Assembly: GCF_029931775.1 (NCBI RefSeq) | Contig: NC_079324.1 | Coordinates: 63,557,268 to 63,621,267 of the forward strand | Direction: 5' to 3' | DNA from: Euleptes europaea | Taxonomy: Eukaryota; Chordata; Lepidosauria; Squamata; Sphaerodactylidae | Length of the DNA: 64,000 nt | Part shown: piece after piece, positions 45,546-58,070 of the stretch | Numbering within the stretch: position 1 is the first letter of the stretch | Layout of the letters: each line of letters opens with the position of its first letter | Program-made: the position numbers and the translations under genes | Notes under the pieces: generated by a model | Databases searched by the model: none | What the model was told of the DNA's origin: nothing | The model's input: only the letters and a program-made list of their open reading frames with translations

Positions 45546-47019
45546 CCAAGTATGTTGAAATTGTTATTAGTTTGGTACAGAACCAGTAAACTGAGTGTTA
45601 ACCTGTGTCAACTATATGTTGGCTACGTTATCCGATAATATCCCAGATCCTCAGTTTGTACCAGTAGGGTCCTAGATCCAAAAGCGCACCCATCAAAATA
45701 CAGCCCCAAATCCACCAACGGCAGTTCCAAAGTCCTGGTCCACTATCATGGAAGATCCTAACTTTGCACCAATATAGACCCATAGCAATTCTTCCCCCAT
45801 TGGCACCAAGGTCAATTCAGGTGCATAAGAAGGGCAATGCAAGCTGACCCTTTGGATGGATGGTTCCTATCCAGGAACCATCTTCCAATTACCCTAAATA
45901 TGACTACACCGGACCCTTCCTGTGTAGTCTGATGTGTTCTCTTCCACTGGGCTCTTCTTGCTGAACCTAACCTTTTATGTCCTTTTCCCCATTCAGCCCC
46001 GCCTAGCTCTTCCAATTCCTGTTACAGACTTGTATGCTCTCCTGCCCCCAGTTCTCCTCATGGCATCCTGGTTAGGGACTCCCTCCGTCTTGTCCTAAAC
46101 TCCGCTTCCATTTATCCCAATGCACCTTCTGGCCCCAGTTTGGGCAACTTCTCACCTATCTTCTCTCCTTAGGTTGGTCTGCTCTGGACTAGCCAAGCAG
46201 GAGGTATACAGTTAGGATTAAAAGGGTAACTTTAATTGGGTATTTAATGTAAAATAGACAAACAGATTTGGTTTGTACAAAGTCACTGGGTTTATTCAGT
46301 AGAGGATTGAAGTAATGTATGGAATCTGTGAATGACCAATGGTATCACATATACAGAGGCATTTTGTCATACCAGGATAGCTAACCCCCTTCTTCCCCTG
46401 TGAACCACGCAATGGAGACAGATCGGGTCAGGAATGGGAGGGACGGGGTGTGGGGGGAACCAAACCTAATCTGTCCATCCCCAGTCAAACATAAACAGTT
46501 GTAGGGCAATCCACATAGTACTAGGGAATTTAACAGCACCAGCCAAACTGGAACCATGTCAGATGGGGTTGCCAACTCTTTCAATCTAGGAAGGATTTGT
46601 TGCCTTTGCAAGCTCCCCTGACAGACTGTAGAGTGACAGGTAGAGCTGACCCATTTGTTGCATGCCAGTGAGAACAATGACTGCCAGCCAAACAGCTGTC
46701 TGCGCCGCTTGTGAAAACGCAGGGATTGGACGGGAAGGAGAGAGGCGGCAACCCCACAGGAGAGCAGCGGGGTTCGTACTGATCACTGTAACTGGTGGCT
46801 GCTCCATGGGGCTCTTATCCTGCAAGGCACTAGGCACCCGCAGTGGCTGAACAGTGACCCTGATCTGAGCGGAGTGGCAGGGAGTCACCCTGAGCTGCAG
46901 TTACATTTCCTGAGTCTCTTGCCTGCGAGAGAGGGGGTGACCCCAGCATGGTATCCTGCCGACAATACAATACTGGGGTACCAGTATATCTGCCAGCCCC
47001 CGCCCCATCAGCATTGTAC
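45546..47019. other. Intergenic, nothing recognised
   Basis: Unique-looking sequence with short chance frames. No exon or known repeat was recognised. Confidence 0.4.
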
Positions 47020-47060
47020 ACATTTATGTATGTATGTATGCATGTATGTATGTATGTATT
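47020..47060. repeat. (TATG)n microsatellite
   Basis: About ten tetranucleotide units with one interruption (tgcatg). Confidence 0.9.
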
Positions 47061-47119
47061 TATCATTCTTATAACCTGCTCTACCCCAGCATGCTGGGCT
47101 CAAACACAGTTGTGGGAGT

Positions 47120-47388
47120 CAGGATTACTGAAGCAAAACACAGAGAATTTTCCTCAGTGGAACAGACTTCCCTGGAGGTTTTGAAGCAGAGGCTAGATGG
47201 CCATCTGTCAGCAATGCTGATTCTATGACCTTAGGTAGTTCATGAGAGGGAGGGCATCTTGGCCATCTTCTGGGCATGGAGTATGGGTCACTGGGGGTGG
47301 GGTGGGGAGGTAGTTTGGAATTTCCTGCATTGTGCAGGGGGTTGGACTAGATGACCCTGGTGGTCCCTTCCAACTCTATGATTCTATA
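47120..47388 (+). repeat. CR1 LINE 3' end
   Basis: Longer copy with agatggccatctgtcagcaa upstream and ggttggactagatgaccctg, ending tctatgattctat. Confidence 0.9.
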
Positions 47389-47427
47389 CCAAGGGGCTGA
47401 CGTACTAGTCTAAGGCTAGGAATCACA

Positions 47428-47639
47428 CATGAAGCTGCCTTATACTGAATCAGACCCCCTTGGTTCATCAAAGTCAGTATTGTCTACTCAGACCCGCAGC
47501 GGCTCTCCAGGGTCTCTGGCAGGGGTCTTTCACATCACCTACTTGCCTAGTCCCTTTAGCTGGAGATGCTGGGGATTGAACCTGGGACCTTCTGCATGCC
47601 GAGCAGATGCTCTACCACTGAGCCACAGCCTCTCCCTGC
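47428..47639 (-). repeat. tRNA-Ala-derived SINE (type A)
   Basis: Plus strand runs from cacatgaagctgccttatac to gctctaccactgagccacag. Confidence 0.9.
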
Positions 47640-47894
47640 CCTTGCTTCCCTGTGTGAGTGCCTTATCCTTGCAAAAAAAACAACCCTCCACTGGAGGAGC
47701 AGAGAGTCTCCTCTTTGGTGTCTGTGACCTGGGATGAGCACCTGTCAGGGTTCTGAGCAGAGCAGCCTCCATGAAACGGGACCCCAGTACTTGTGCTCTC
47801 CCGTGACTTCATGTGGCACATGCCCTTTAGGTGCAGCTTCCACCGCCACCGGGCACTTCTCTGTGCCCTAAGTGTGCTTGGCATGGGAAGTCCA

Positions 47895-48030
47895 GGGTTC
47901 CCAAGGAAGTCCAGGGTTACTATGCAGAGGCAGGCAATGGCAAACCACCTCTGCTTGTCTCTTGCCTGCAAACCCCCCCCCCGGGTGGGGCTGCCATAAA
48001 TCAGCTGTGACATGGCAGCACTTTCCACTA
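47895..48030 (+). repeat. 5S-derived SINE, tail half only
   Basis: Lacks most of the 5S head. Shows agaggcaggcaatggcaaac and ataaatcagctgtgacatgg. Confidence 0.7.
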
Positions 48031-48372
48031 CTACCTCCAACTTTATGCCAGTGTTGGGGTGGACCTAGAGCTGGAGAGGCTGAGGAAGTCCAGCTGAGTC
48101 CATCTCCACCCATGGCATGCCCCTGATGCCTCCTAATCCTACACCAGCATGGCATTTACACTAGTGTGGCACTGATGCCACACCAGGGGGGTTGAGTTAC
48201 ACCAGCTTAAGTCCAAGATATGCGGGCATAGGGCTTCATCATCACCTTACATCCTTTCATGCCAGGACTTAGGATGGGGCTATTAGACTGAAGTCCTAGA
48301 AAGACAGTCCTGTCAAACTGGAGAGGGAGTTTAATATTGAGGATCCAAAGACTTGATGATGATGATGAACAC

Positions 48373-48594
48373 ACATGAACACACCTGAAGCTGCCTTATA
48401 CTGAATCAGACCCCTGGTCCATCAAAGTCAGTATTGTCTACTCAGACCGGCAGCAGCTCTCCAGGGTCTCAGGCAGAGATGTCTTTTACATTACCTACTT
48501 GCCTAGTCCCTTTAACTGGAGATGCCAGGGACTGAACCTGGGACCTTCTGCATACCAAGCAGATGCTCTACCACTGAGCCTGGCCCTTCCCCTG
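48373..48594 (-). repeat. tRNA-Ala-derived SINE (type A)
   Basis: Plus strand runs from cctgaagctgccttatactg to gctctaccactgagcctggc. Confidence 0.9.
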
Positions 48595-50174
48595 CCTGCC
48601 CATCGTGTGTCTGAACAATCTCATTGCCAGTCATTGCTTACTCTGTTTACAACAGCATGCCTCTCCGGTGAGAGAAGGAAGTTGGGAATATTATGTCTTT
48701 GAATTATTAAGCATATTAAACATTAAAACGCTGTCTTGACATCAGCCCACTTCTCTGCACTTTTAATTTTTAAGCATTGTCTTCTCTCCTGGACCAAACG
48801 GGAAAAGAGATCCTGTAACTCACCTGCTATACATTATTAAGTGTGACAGTTCCACTTTAATGGGGCTTCCCAAAGGCTTTGGAGTTCTGAAAAGACTGCT
48901 GAGTGTCCTGGTGATGGAAGTGAGGAGAGGGTGGCAGGGATGGCTGAAATTTTTAACATGATGCACCTTGTGACCTCTGGCTTTTTTCTGTGGTTAGGAA
49001 GGAGTCCGTAATGTAACTGTGGCTAATCAAAGATCAGCAGTAACTGCAATATAATCTCAAAGAAGGTACAGTTTCTAGTTCTTATCTAGAGGACCGGCCA
49101 ATACGTGTATACCAATATCCAGAGGGCACAGCCACTGACACGCGACATCAATTATTGAGAGTTCTCCACTGGGACAGAGAAACCTTTTCTCATAACTAAC
49201 GGCATCATGTTATGCTACGCTGGACCCTAAACAACTTGCAAGCAAGTCCTGAATGGCTTAGCCGGGATCATTGTTTGACGCAGCACCCGGGATGGATACT
49301 CAGGTAATTTTCATAATGGGCTTAGGTTGTAACAGCGGTGGTTCGGAGACCTCGGCAGCTGCTTCAGGTGTGCAATGGTTTTGTTACCAAGTGCCTTTGC
49401 CAAGACTTGGAGCCTCTTGGCTTGTCATTGCCTTTGTTTCTTGGCAGCCAGCGTGGCTCAGTGGCTAGAGAGTGTGGGCGAGCTCTGGGAAGCCTGGTTT
49501 CTAGCTCCAGTTGTGCCTTCAGTGCCTTGTAACGATACTGGAAAAGTCCTGGTCTTTTGGCTCCCCATGTGCACAGTGGCAAATAAGGACAAGCCGCCTT
49601 ATGGGGCTGACCGAGACATAGGGTGTGATTCATGATGCCCTGTGCTGGTGTGCTTCTCTGCTGACAACCAAGCCCCACAAAATGGAGCTGGTGACAGCAT
49701 CTGTGGAACAACCACTGATGCTTCCTGGCCAGGAGGTTTTACAACTGATCTGACCTGGCTGGAGTCTGTTGAAATTGCCCTTCCTTATAGTATCACCTGA
49801 AGGAAAAGTGCTGTGCAGTCTTTGGAACCCAAATTTGCTGGGAAATCCATGGGCCTGGCGATTGTGAGTATGGGTACCAGCACAGTGCCCTCTGGTGCTG
49901 CCAAGGAGTTGTGGATCAGGCCCAAATAACTTCTGCATAAAGGAAAGGTGTTTATGTAAAGCGCCTTGCTCATGTGCCAGAGGAACCCTGGTTCTCTATT
50001 TTCCTTTTGGATGGATAGGAAAGGCTGTGGTGCAGATGTGAGAGCCTTGCAGGTTGGCAGCCTGGATTCTGGGGTCCCACACAGGAAATTTGTTTCAGAA
50101 ACTCAGGCAAAATGATCTGTGTGTCTCTAACAACAACAAAACCATAAAAACCAGTGTGATGACTTTCAAGCAGG
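48595..50174. other. Intergenic with one old tRNA-like SINE head
   Basis: A decayed head at about 49450-49540 (agcgtggctcagtggctaga). The rest is unrecognised. Confidence 0.4.
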
Positions 50175-50830
50175 GATTTTTTTAATTGATTGATTGACGT
50201 TATTTATAGTCCGCTTTTCTCACTGAGACTCAAGGCAGATAACACAGAGTGAGTCAAAACAGTCAACAGGATGGGACGTTCAATGAACAATGAAATAACG
50301 TTGGGGTTGTAGAACCCACCAGAAGTCTAAAAAACAGAATTGAAGCAAAGCATAAGTGTCAACATGACACATTAAATGATACAAAATTATACAACGGAAT
50401 CCAGCTTTCAGCAACCTATACACAGTAGTACAGACGACAGTCCTGAATAATTTATTCAAGTAACTCTGTGAAGCCTTTTGTACAGGACTATCCTATGGCC
50501 TGCGTAGAAAAACCCTCTTGCATTCAGTTTTGCATAGTTTGTAGAAAGGCAAGATACTGGGAGCCTTCCTGACCACCTCAGGCAGGCCGTTCTGCAAGGT
50601 GGGGGCCACAACAGAGAAGGCACGTGTACGGGGCAGGTGTTGATTTTGCCCATTAGCAGGTTGGCACCTGTCAAAGGCCCTGCTCCATTTCGCAAAGCTG
50701 TCATGGCAGAGCAAAGGGGGAGTGGCGGTCTTGCAGATATGAGGGTCCACGGCCATTAAGAGCTTTGCATGTGATAGCCAATACCTTAAACTGAGCCTGC
50801 TTACAGCCAGCCAGTGGAGTAACTGGGGTG
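50175..50830 (-). repeat. L2-like LINE 3' fragment
   Basis: Plus strand starts ttatagtccgcttttctcac. The minus strand reads through gccttctctgttgtggcccc and cacatgcaaagctcttaatg, matching L2-type 3' coding and tail regions. A shorter relative lies at 8262. Confidence 0.65.
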
Positions 50831-52307
50831 AGTGAGTGGGATCAGCAGCTGGAGAGTCGCAGGCTCAGATCTGGCCCTTTGATTGTTGTCCTGTGCCCTC
50901 CACACAGTTACCAACCCAACTCATCTCAAGAATTAGTGGTTTCAAAAGTGCAATCAAGCCATGTAAAAGACCCTTTAAAGCAGCATACCATAAATTGTGA
51001 TTGGAATTCAGTTGGGTTTCAATTTGCCAACCCACAGTGGGTAAACACAAAAAATAACGGCGGATCGTTTTCTGATTGCCACATAGCATTTGTAATGCAT
51101 AGCCCAGGGAAGGCACTGCAGTAAATTTGGCCAGGGTCAGGTCATTTATTTGCTTTTCAATTTTTGCAGGCTCCACTGAGGCCATCAGAAAAATCTCATT
51201 TCCTTACCCAGTCAGCCATGATGCAGTAGAGGACAGAACAGTTTTTATTTATTTATTTGAAGAGAGGCATTACAGTTGGGACAGTTTATCGGGAAGAGTA
51301 ACATTCGAACTGATGTGGCAGTTCTTTAAAACCCTTGATAGATCATCATAGTTTCATTGAACCCCAAGAAATTCCATATAGATTTGTTATTCTCCTCTCC
51401 CTTCTTTCTTTTTAATTGGTCCTGCACATTTGCTTTTAGCATCAGCACAACATACCAAAATTAATCAGGAAGAGCTTTTATTAGCTCAGAGATCATTAAT
51501 GGCTAGTGCTTCTGCTTCATTTGTGTGACTCCGGCTTCTGGGAAAAGGACAGGAGTAGGAGTAGGATCTCCCCCCCCCCAAAAAAAACCCTGACAGTCCT
51601 GTTGGAAACATTTTTATGAGGTCACAGAATGTCCACAAACATTCTAGCAGTCTTTGACAAGAAGGAAGGCCTCCACTTCTCTCATCCACTAGCTGGGAAG
51701 TTATGGCTGGATGGATTATGAATTTAGAAATTTTCCTTGTGGCTTAAATAAAACTCCATGGCCAAAATATTGTGGAAGAGACTTCTTCATTACTATCCTC
51801 TTAAAGCTGCAAGTGCTTTTAACATCTCTCCCGGGTAAGTGTCCTGTGCTTAGCATGATTGCCTTCTCTCAACAAGCCCTCTAGCAATTACACTTCTCTC
51901 TTTTAAAAGAAAGTGAACCAGCTGCACTATCAGTGGCTTGTAATGAAGTGCAGCCAGCTACTCCATTAAAGGGCCCAGGTACAGCGGCTGGTTGGCTGAG
52001 GAAATAGAACATTAGTTGCTTCTCTGCTGCGATGGAGAAGCAAGAGGTGGTAAGAATCTTTATTGGGTCCATGAGAAAGATTTGGAGAGAGAAATGTGCT
52101 TAGGTGTAGATGGAGGATTCTGTCTTTTTTCCAGATTCTTCCCACCCTGTGATATTTTAAGTGATTGAAAAAGTTTATGTGTTCTCTATTCCTCCTTACT
52201 TCTGAGGATGTCTTAAATTGAAAAAAACAGCAATTTTAATGTGGTCTTACATTTATTAACTCAGAAGTAATATCTACTGGGGGTTTACTTTCTAGTAAAT
52301 TTTCTTA
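50831..52307. other. Repeat-poor block
   Basis: No transposon recognised. TAAT-type sites occur around 51410-51500 and 51885-51980. Candidate conserved non-coding DNA. Confidence 0.35.
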
Positions 52308-52440
52308 GTGTGTGTGTGTTAAGTGCAGTCAAGTCGCTTCCGACTCATGGCGACCCTGTGAATCAAAGTCCTCCAAAATGTCCTATCTCTGATAGCCTTG
52401 CTCAGATCTTGCAAATTGAGGGCTGTGGCTTCCTTAGTAT
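52308..52440 (-). repeat. BovB LINE 3' tail
   Basis: Plus strand shows gtcaagtcgcttccgactca and caaattgagggctgtggctt after a GT run. Confidence 0.85.
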
Positions 52441-52670
52441 TGCTGCTTAAAGGTTTCTGTCTGTACGGGGGGTGGGGTGGGGTGGGGGGAGGCCAATAAA
52501 ACTGCCCTGGCAGAATATGAGGCTCTTGAATGATGGTGACGTTTCTTGCAATTTTTTAGTAGTGAGCTGACAGGGATAAAATACTGTTTTTGTTTTTTCA
52601 AAGTTGCTTCTGTCTATTTTAGCTTACAACAAGCATGGATATCCTGCAAAACATGGGCTACTACTGAAGT

Positions 52671-53089
52671 TAGGGTTGCCAGCTCTGGGTTGGGAAATTC
52701 CTGGAGATTTGGGGGGTGGACTCTGGGGAGGGTATAATGCCATAGAGTCTGTCTTCCAAAGCAGCCTTTTTCTCCAGGGACTTAGGGTTGCCAGCCCCAC
52801 CCTCCCCAGACCACTGGTGGGAGGTTGGGTATCTAGCTACACATTGGGAAACTCCTGGAGATTTGGATGTGAACCCTAGGGAGGACAGGGACCTCAGACG
52901 GGTACAAAGCCATAGAGTCCTCCCTCCAAAGCATCCATTTTCTCTAGGGGAACTGATATCTGTAGTCTGGGGATGAGCTGTAATTCAAGAGGATCCCCAG
53001 GCCCCACCTGGATACTAGCATCCCTACAGGGACCCGATCTCTGTCGCCTGGAGATCTCCAGCCACTGCCTGAAGGTTAGCAAGAGGCTG
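52671..53089 (+). mobile_element. TAGGGTTGCC element split by a second copy of itself
   Basis: Outer copy at 52671-52782 and 53035-53089 (tagggttgccagctctgggt; ends ctgaaggttagcaa). The inner copy has its own 8-bp duplication. Confidence 0.7.
52783..53026 (+). mobile_element. TAGGGTTGCC element, nested copy
   Basis: 244 bases from tagggttgccag to ctagcatcccta, flanked by cagggact (52775-52782) and cagggacc (53027-53034). An 8-bp duplication with inverted ends points to the hAT superfamily. Confidence 0.7.
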
Positions 53090-53351
53090 AGTTCCTCTTG
53101 CAGAACTACATTTCCCATAGGGCTGTTGAACTAATGTATGTCACTGGTATGAATGTGTTTAAGTTGCCAGCATTTAGCCACACAGAAGCAATGCTGCTCT
53201 TGGCTCTGATCTAGCTGTTGCAGCTCTGTCTGAAGCCACTTGGTCAAATCGATGTTCTGGTGTGATAATGTGGCATTCTTCAGCTATATGAGTTAAGTTG
53301 AAAAATAATACAACTTCAGCAGGATCTTAGGAGGGCAGGCTAATTAATATA

Positions 53352-53862
53352 TGGGGAGAGGCCATGGTTCAGTGGCAGAGCATCTGCTTGGCATGTGGAA
53401 GGTCCCAGGTTCAACCCTAGCAACTCCAGTTAAAAGAACAAGAAGAAGAGTTGTTTTTTGTAAGCCGACTTGCTCTACTGCTTAAGGAAAAATCAAACTG
53501 GCTTACAATTACCTTCCCCTCCCCACAACAGATACCCTGTGAGGCAGGTGGGGATGAGAGAGCTGTGACTAGCCCAAGGTCACTCAGCTGACTTCATGTG
53601 GAGGAGTGGGGAAACGAACCCAGTTCACCAGATTAGCCTCTGCTGCTCATGTGGTGGAGTGGGCTATCAAACCCGGTTCTCCAGATTAGAGTCCACCGCT
53701 CCAAACCATTGCTTTTAACCACCATACCATGTTGGCTCCCTAGGAAGTAAGTGACATGAAAGACCTCAGCCTGGGACCCCGGAGAGACGCTGACAGTCTG
53801 AGTAGGCAACACTGACCTTGAAGGATCAGTGGCCTACTTCAGAATAAGGCAGCTTCATGTGT
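53352..53862 (+). repeat. Type A SINE split by a type B SINE
   Basis: Halves 53352-53436 (aggccatggttcagtggcag, ggttcaaccc) and 53741-53862 (gaaagacctcagcctgggac, ggcagcttcatgtgttc). Confidence 0.8.
53437..53740 (-). repeat. Type B SINE, nested
   Basis: Plus strand runs from agaagaagagttgttttttg to ttaaccaccataccatgttg, inserted in a type A SINE. Confidence 0.85.
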
Positions 53863-54098
53863 TCCCCAAGGCCTGGGTCTGGCACTCTGTGCAGCGTCTC
53901 TGACGGTTTTCGGCCTGAGTCCTGCCAGATTGGGCCCTCCCATCAGCGGGAGCCTCATCCTTGAACTGTGCTCCTCCATAGACCTTCCTTGGTGCCATTT
54001 ATTCAAGTTTTATTCAACCTTGCAACCTCCCTCCTCCTCAGGACGATGTGGGATGCTGGTGTTTTGGTTTTTGTCTCCTCCTGTTGCTTTATTCCCTG

Positions 54099-54307
54099 GG
54101 GTTACCGCACTTTTATTCCCAGCGATGTATTAAGAGTTTGAAAACGTTATAAAAAATACTGTTCACACTTTGTTTGGCCCCTTTAGCTGTGAAGACGTCT
54201 TCCAACCATTTATAAGCCGTGGTATCAAAAAACCCTTTTAAAGCGGTGTTTTTTATAACATTTTCAAACTCTTAATACATCACTGGGAATACAAAGTGCG
54301 GTAACCC
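54099..54307. mobile_element. MITE with about 62-bp terminal inverted repeats
   Basis: Arms 54099-54160 (gggttaccgcacttttattc) and 54245-54307 match with about four mismatches and one gap. The superfamily is not recognised. Flanks are G- and C-rich, so the target duplication is unreadable. Confidence 0.75.
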
Positions 54308-55204
54308 CCCCCCCCCACATCTTGTGGGTTACTGCTTTGGTTTTTTAGAATTGGCAGTAAAACTTTGGGCAGTGAAAAATGCAGATGATTATAGGTTGAA
54401 TCTGCTAATGGTGGTACTTCCTCTGCCACAAGGAGCATTCCCTTGGTGCATGAGGACGAAGAAAGAGTGGGACCATTAAGTGGAGTAGATTTGCAGGATC
54501 CAACCTGATGTGAGATTTACTGGCCGGTAAGAAATGCTGCTGTCATTAAAATTTCTGCTGAGCTATACTCCTTCCTCCAGCGGTTATCTTCTCAGCCTTT
54601 CAAGTGCATCATCCCCTTTCTAAGGGGCAGCCTTGTTTGAGGGTTAAAATAAGTGCGGCACTTTGAAACCAGAAGACCATGCAAGATACGGGCAGCTACA
54701 CCCCATCCCAGAGCTTTCATTGAGGCAAAGACAATCACACCCCTTTGAGGCACACATTTAACCTAGACAGCAACGTTGGCATCTGCCATTACCCTACTTC
54801 TTTGTTGCTGAATAGCATCCAGAATCAAAACATAACGCCTTGGCTCCCCGGATTATTTGACTGTAAGCAAGGGTAAGTTCGGTTTGTAGATATTCTCTAC
54901 AATTACTCTGGGGAAGAGTGAGATTTACAAGAGCAGAGATTTGTAACCGCTCTATAAATCTGACCACCGTTGAGGGATTTTTAAGGCTCTGATTTATCCA
55001 TCTCTGAGGGGGAGGGTGCAGGAAGAAATATCTATAGCTTCCCTTTCTTTTTTTCTAAGCTTTAGGAGAGAAGTGGAAGAGTTGTTTGAATGTTGGTATT
55101 CTTATCTAACACCAGGGATTGATGTCTTCTCTTACTTGTTAGAAATGAGTTCCACGTGATAGTTTCTGCCATCTGCCCCTTTAACGTTAACTGTAGGTGT
55201 TAAT
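54308..55204. other. Repeat-poor intergenic
   Basis: No recognised element or exon. Confidence 0.35.
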
Positions 55205-55330
55205 AGTTTCAGGTGGATAGCCGTGTTGGTGTGCAATAGAAGAGCTAGATTTGAGTCCAGTATAGTCTTAGGAGACCAACAAGATTTTCAGGGTATGAGC
55301 TTTCGAGAATCAAGGCTCATTAAGTCGCTC
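55205..55330. repeat. Reptile interspersed repeat end
   Basis: Shows gtggatagccgtgttggtgt and gagaccaacaagattttcag, then gagctttcgagaatcaaggc, a very common reptile repeat terminus. I cannot assign its class with certainty. Confidence 0.5.
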
Positions 55331-55776
55331 TTGTTCTTTAGCATCCATAAATCCCCATCATAGGATGGAGGATACAGAACATGGTTGCTTTTGATGTACA
55401 CACAGAGGATGTGTGTACATCTAGGGAGGAATCTTTGCATGACCTTTCACATGCATGTTTGGTTGGCAGCAACTCAGTCAAGGATTGTCCAGCAATAGTA
55501 TTTAAAGCATGTTTTTATTAGGACTGTAACAAAAAGCCAAGAGGATTGTTCTAATCAGAAAAAGTGCTGGAAGGCTCCAGAGTTCAGCCCCTCTCAGTGC
55601 TTGTTCTCCTACACATATGACTTGGGGGGCATTAATGTGGCTGGTATGCTCTGTGCTGGCTTGGCTTGTGTGCCATTGCTGCAGTCTGAACTCCCCTTGG
55701 GCTCTTGTTCAGAGATACGCACAGTAACAGATATGCTTAACTGGGGAACCCAGGTCATGTGACATAACCAGAGTGC

Positions 55777-55973
55777 TAGATGGCCATCTGTCAGCAATGC
55801 TGATTCTATGACCTTAGGAAGATCATGAGAGGGAGGGCACCTTGGCCATCTTCTGGGAATGGAGTAGGGGTCACTGGGTGTGTGTGAGGGGGAGGTAGTT
55901 GTGAATTTCCTGCATTGTGCAGGGGGTTGGACTAGATGACCCTGTTGGTCCCTTCCAATTCTATGATTCTGTG
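55777..55973 (+). repeat. CR1 LINE 3' end
   Basis: Shows atggccatctgtcagcaatg, ggttggactagatgaccctg and tctatgattctg. Confidence 0.9.
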
Positions 55974-57321
55974 CTCTTTGGGAGAAATGCGGGGCAGGGG
56001 GTTTCTTACACCTAAGTAAGGCATGGGTGAGCCTGACTCCTTAAGGGCTGCAGCTCTTCTCCAGTTGCTATTAGGTGACCCCATGACACAAAAAAGAGGA
56101 GAGAAGAGCATTGTTGGCTTCATAGAATTTTAAGCTGCAGCCACATAATAGGTGATCTGTGGAACAGTTGACTACAACCTGTGTAGTTCACCTCAAAAAG
56201 GAGCAAGAACATGGTAAGAGCAAGGCAGACTTTAGAGATTCTATTTATTACTTAACATAAATAAGTAATAAATAGAATCTCTACTGTTGGGGTGGACTGG
56301 CCATTTCAGTTACAGGGAAATTTCCCGGTGGGCCACTGCCCTCTTGGGCTGCTGGTGGCCAGGAGCGAGTGTCGCCAAGGTCTAGCAACTCTGCCAGAGC
56401 CACAGGGGCCAGTTGGCTTCATTGGCAATGGCAATTGATGCCAGCACACCAGTTGTCTTTTCCCACACTGGCCAGTTTTCAGGAGGGAGCCATGGGTGAG
56501 CAACTGCCGATTGTTTGCACCCTTGTCGCACTGGCTTGTAGCACCAGAGGGGTCACTCAGCTTGGCTTGCTCCAGGGCCACTTTCACACCAGTCTACCAG
56601 GCAGTGACATAAACTGTAAACAGATATCTCGTTGAACCACATAAGCCGCTGGGAGCTGGAGATTCTGCCAGTAAAATTTCCGTGTTTTTTCTTGTTCCTT
56701 CCGTTTTGCCAACTTTTGAGTGCTGTCAGTCCATTGGTAATTTGCTTTTTTCTTTTTGCATATTTCACTGAAAGGAGCATGCTAAAATTATGGTGGGCAA
56801 CTAAGACAAGGTCACCAGAGGCAAGTGATGCTCACCAAGGGCGGAAGCGGTAACTGGAAGCATATCTTTGTGCTTAGGCAAGGGAGATAAAAAGCACAAG
56901 GGGTCACCTGCAAGATGAATGCAGATGATAAATAGATCAGAATGGAAGAGAGAGGCCTTCATGTACCTCATGACGTGCAATTTATGTTTATATTTTTAAA
57001 AAACTCGGTCAGTGTTAGGAAGTGCTTGATATTTCTCCTCTCTGTGCATTGCAGATGGTGGAGCTGAGCAATAGGGTTGGAATACCTGTGGCTTTTGATA
57101 CCTGTGGCTGTTTCCCCATTGACAAAGCATGAGTGAGGGCTTATATCTGATGGTGAACCAATTAAGCCAGGCTAGGAAGGCTGTCCGATAATCAAGGGCT
57201 GATGATTCAGTGTTCTGCATATCTCTGTCCTTCCTCATGACAAAGAAACAGACTAAATTATGCATGCACAGCAATTATGTGCAAATCAGTTTAATTTGCA
57301 AAATGGATAAAGGTTGCAGAT
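55974..57321. other. Intergenic, mostly unrecognised
   Basis: No exon. Contains the perfect palindrome at 56233-56283. Confidence 0.4.
56233..56283. repeat. Perfect 22-bp inverted repeat with 7-base loop
   Basis: Arms 56233-56254 and 56262-56283 are exact reverse complements around acataaa. Confidence 0.95.
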
Positions 57322-57480
57322 CATGGAGAGGCCTGGCTATGAGACTCATCACCTCCTTTGCACACGGAAGGTCTCCGGTTCAATCCCTGCTGTCTCCAGT
57401 TAAAGGATATCCGGTGTCAGGAGAGGACTCTCACTAAGACCCTGGGGAGCTGCTGCCACCCAGAGGAGACAAGACTTTGA
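57322..57480 (+). repeat. Type A SINE, diverged, interrupted by a hAT-type element
   Basis: B box ggttcaatccctgctgtctc is clear. The head is degraded, and the 3' part is cut near gactttga by the next element. Confidence 0.75.
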
Positions 57481-57487
57481 GTTAGAG

Positions 57488-57911
57488 CAGTGGTTCCCAA
57501 ACCTTTCGGGCCACCCCCCCCCCCTGGTTCCACAAACTCAACCCCAGTGCCCCCTACCCTATCCTCTAAAAAGCATTGTTCAAAATAGGGTTTTGCATGA
57601 CGGCGCACTAAAGAAGATAATAACAATAAAATTTCAAAACAGTAGCAATTAATTGCACATTTATTCTAAATCAACCGAAAACTTTTTAGTTGAAATTTAT
57701 TCAACGAAACTGATGAACTTGATCCAGTGATACCAGCTCTTCAAAGTCTGGGGGAAAAAATCTTAGTTTCCACCAAATTTTCCAGCATGGTGCCATAGTT
57801 CAATCTATTGTAAATTAGTGAACAACACAGTTGAAGGGGCCCACCTCTAGCTCCCCCTAGGTAATCCCACCGCCCCCCAGTGGGTGGTACTGCCCACTTT
57901 GGGAACCACTG
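57488..57911. mobile_element. hAT-type non-autonomous DNA transposon
   Basis: Ends cagtggttcccaaa and tttgggaaccactg are exact inverted repeats. Flanked by a perfect 8-bp duplication agttagag (57480-57487 and 57912-57919). 424 bases, with no coding capacity. Confidence 0.85.
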
Positions 57912-58070
57912 AGTTAGAGGAACCAATTATATCTGTCACCCAGTTTAAGATTTATTTTAGAGAGTGAGCAGCGTTTCATTTGTTTCCCTTCTTTAAAGTG
58001 AAGTACGTGTGAACTTGCGGATGCAGTTCCAGTTATGGAGACTAGCTCATGTCTTCTGTGAACAGGAGAC

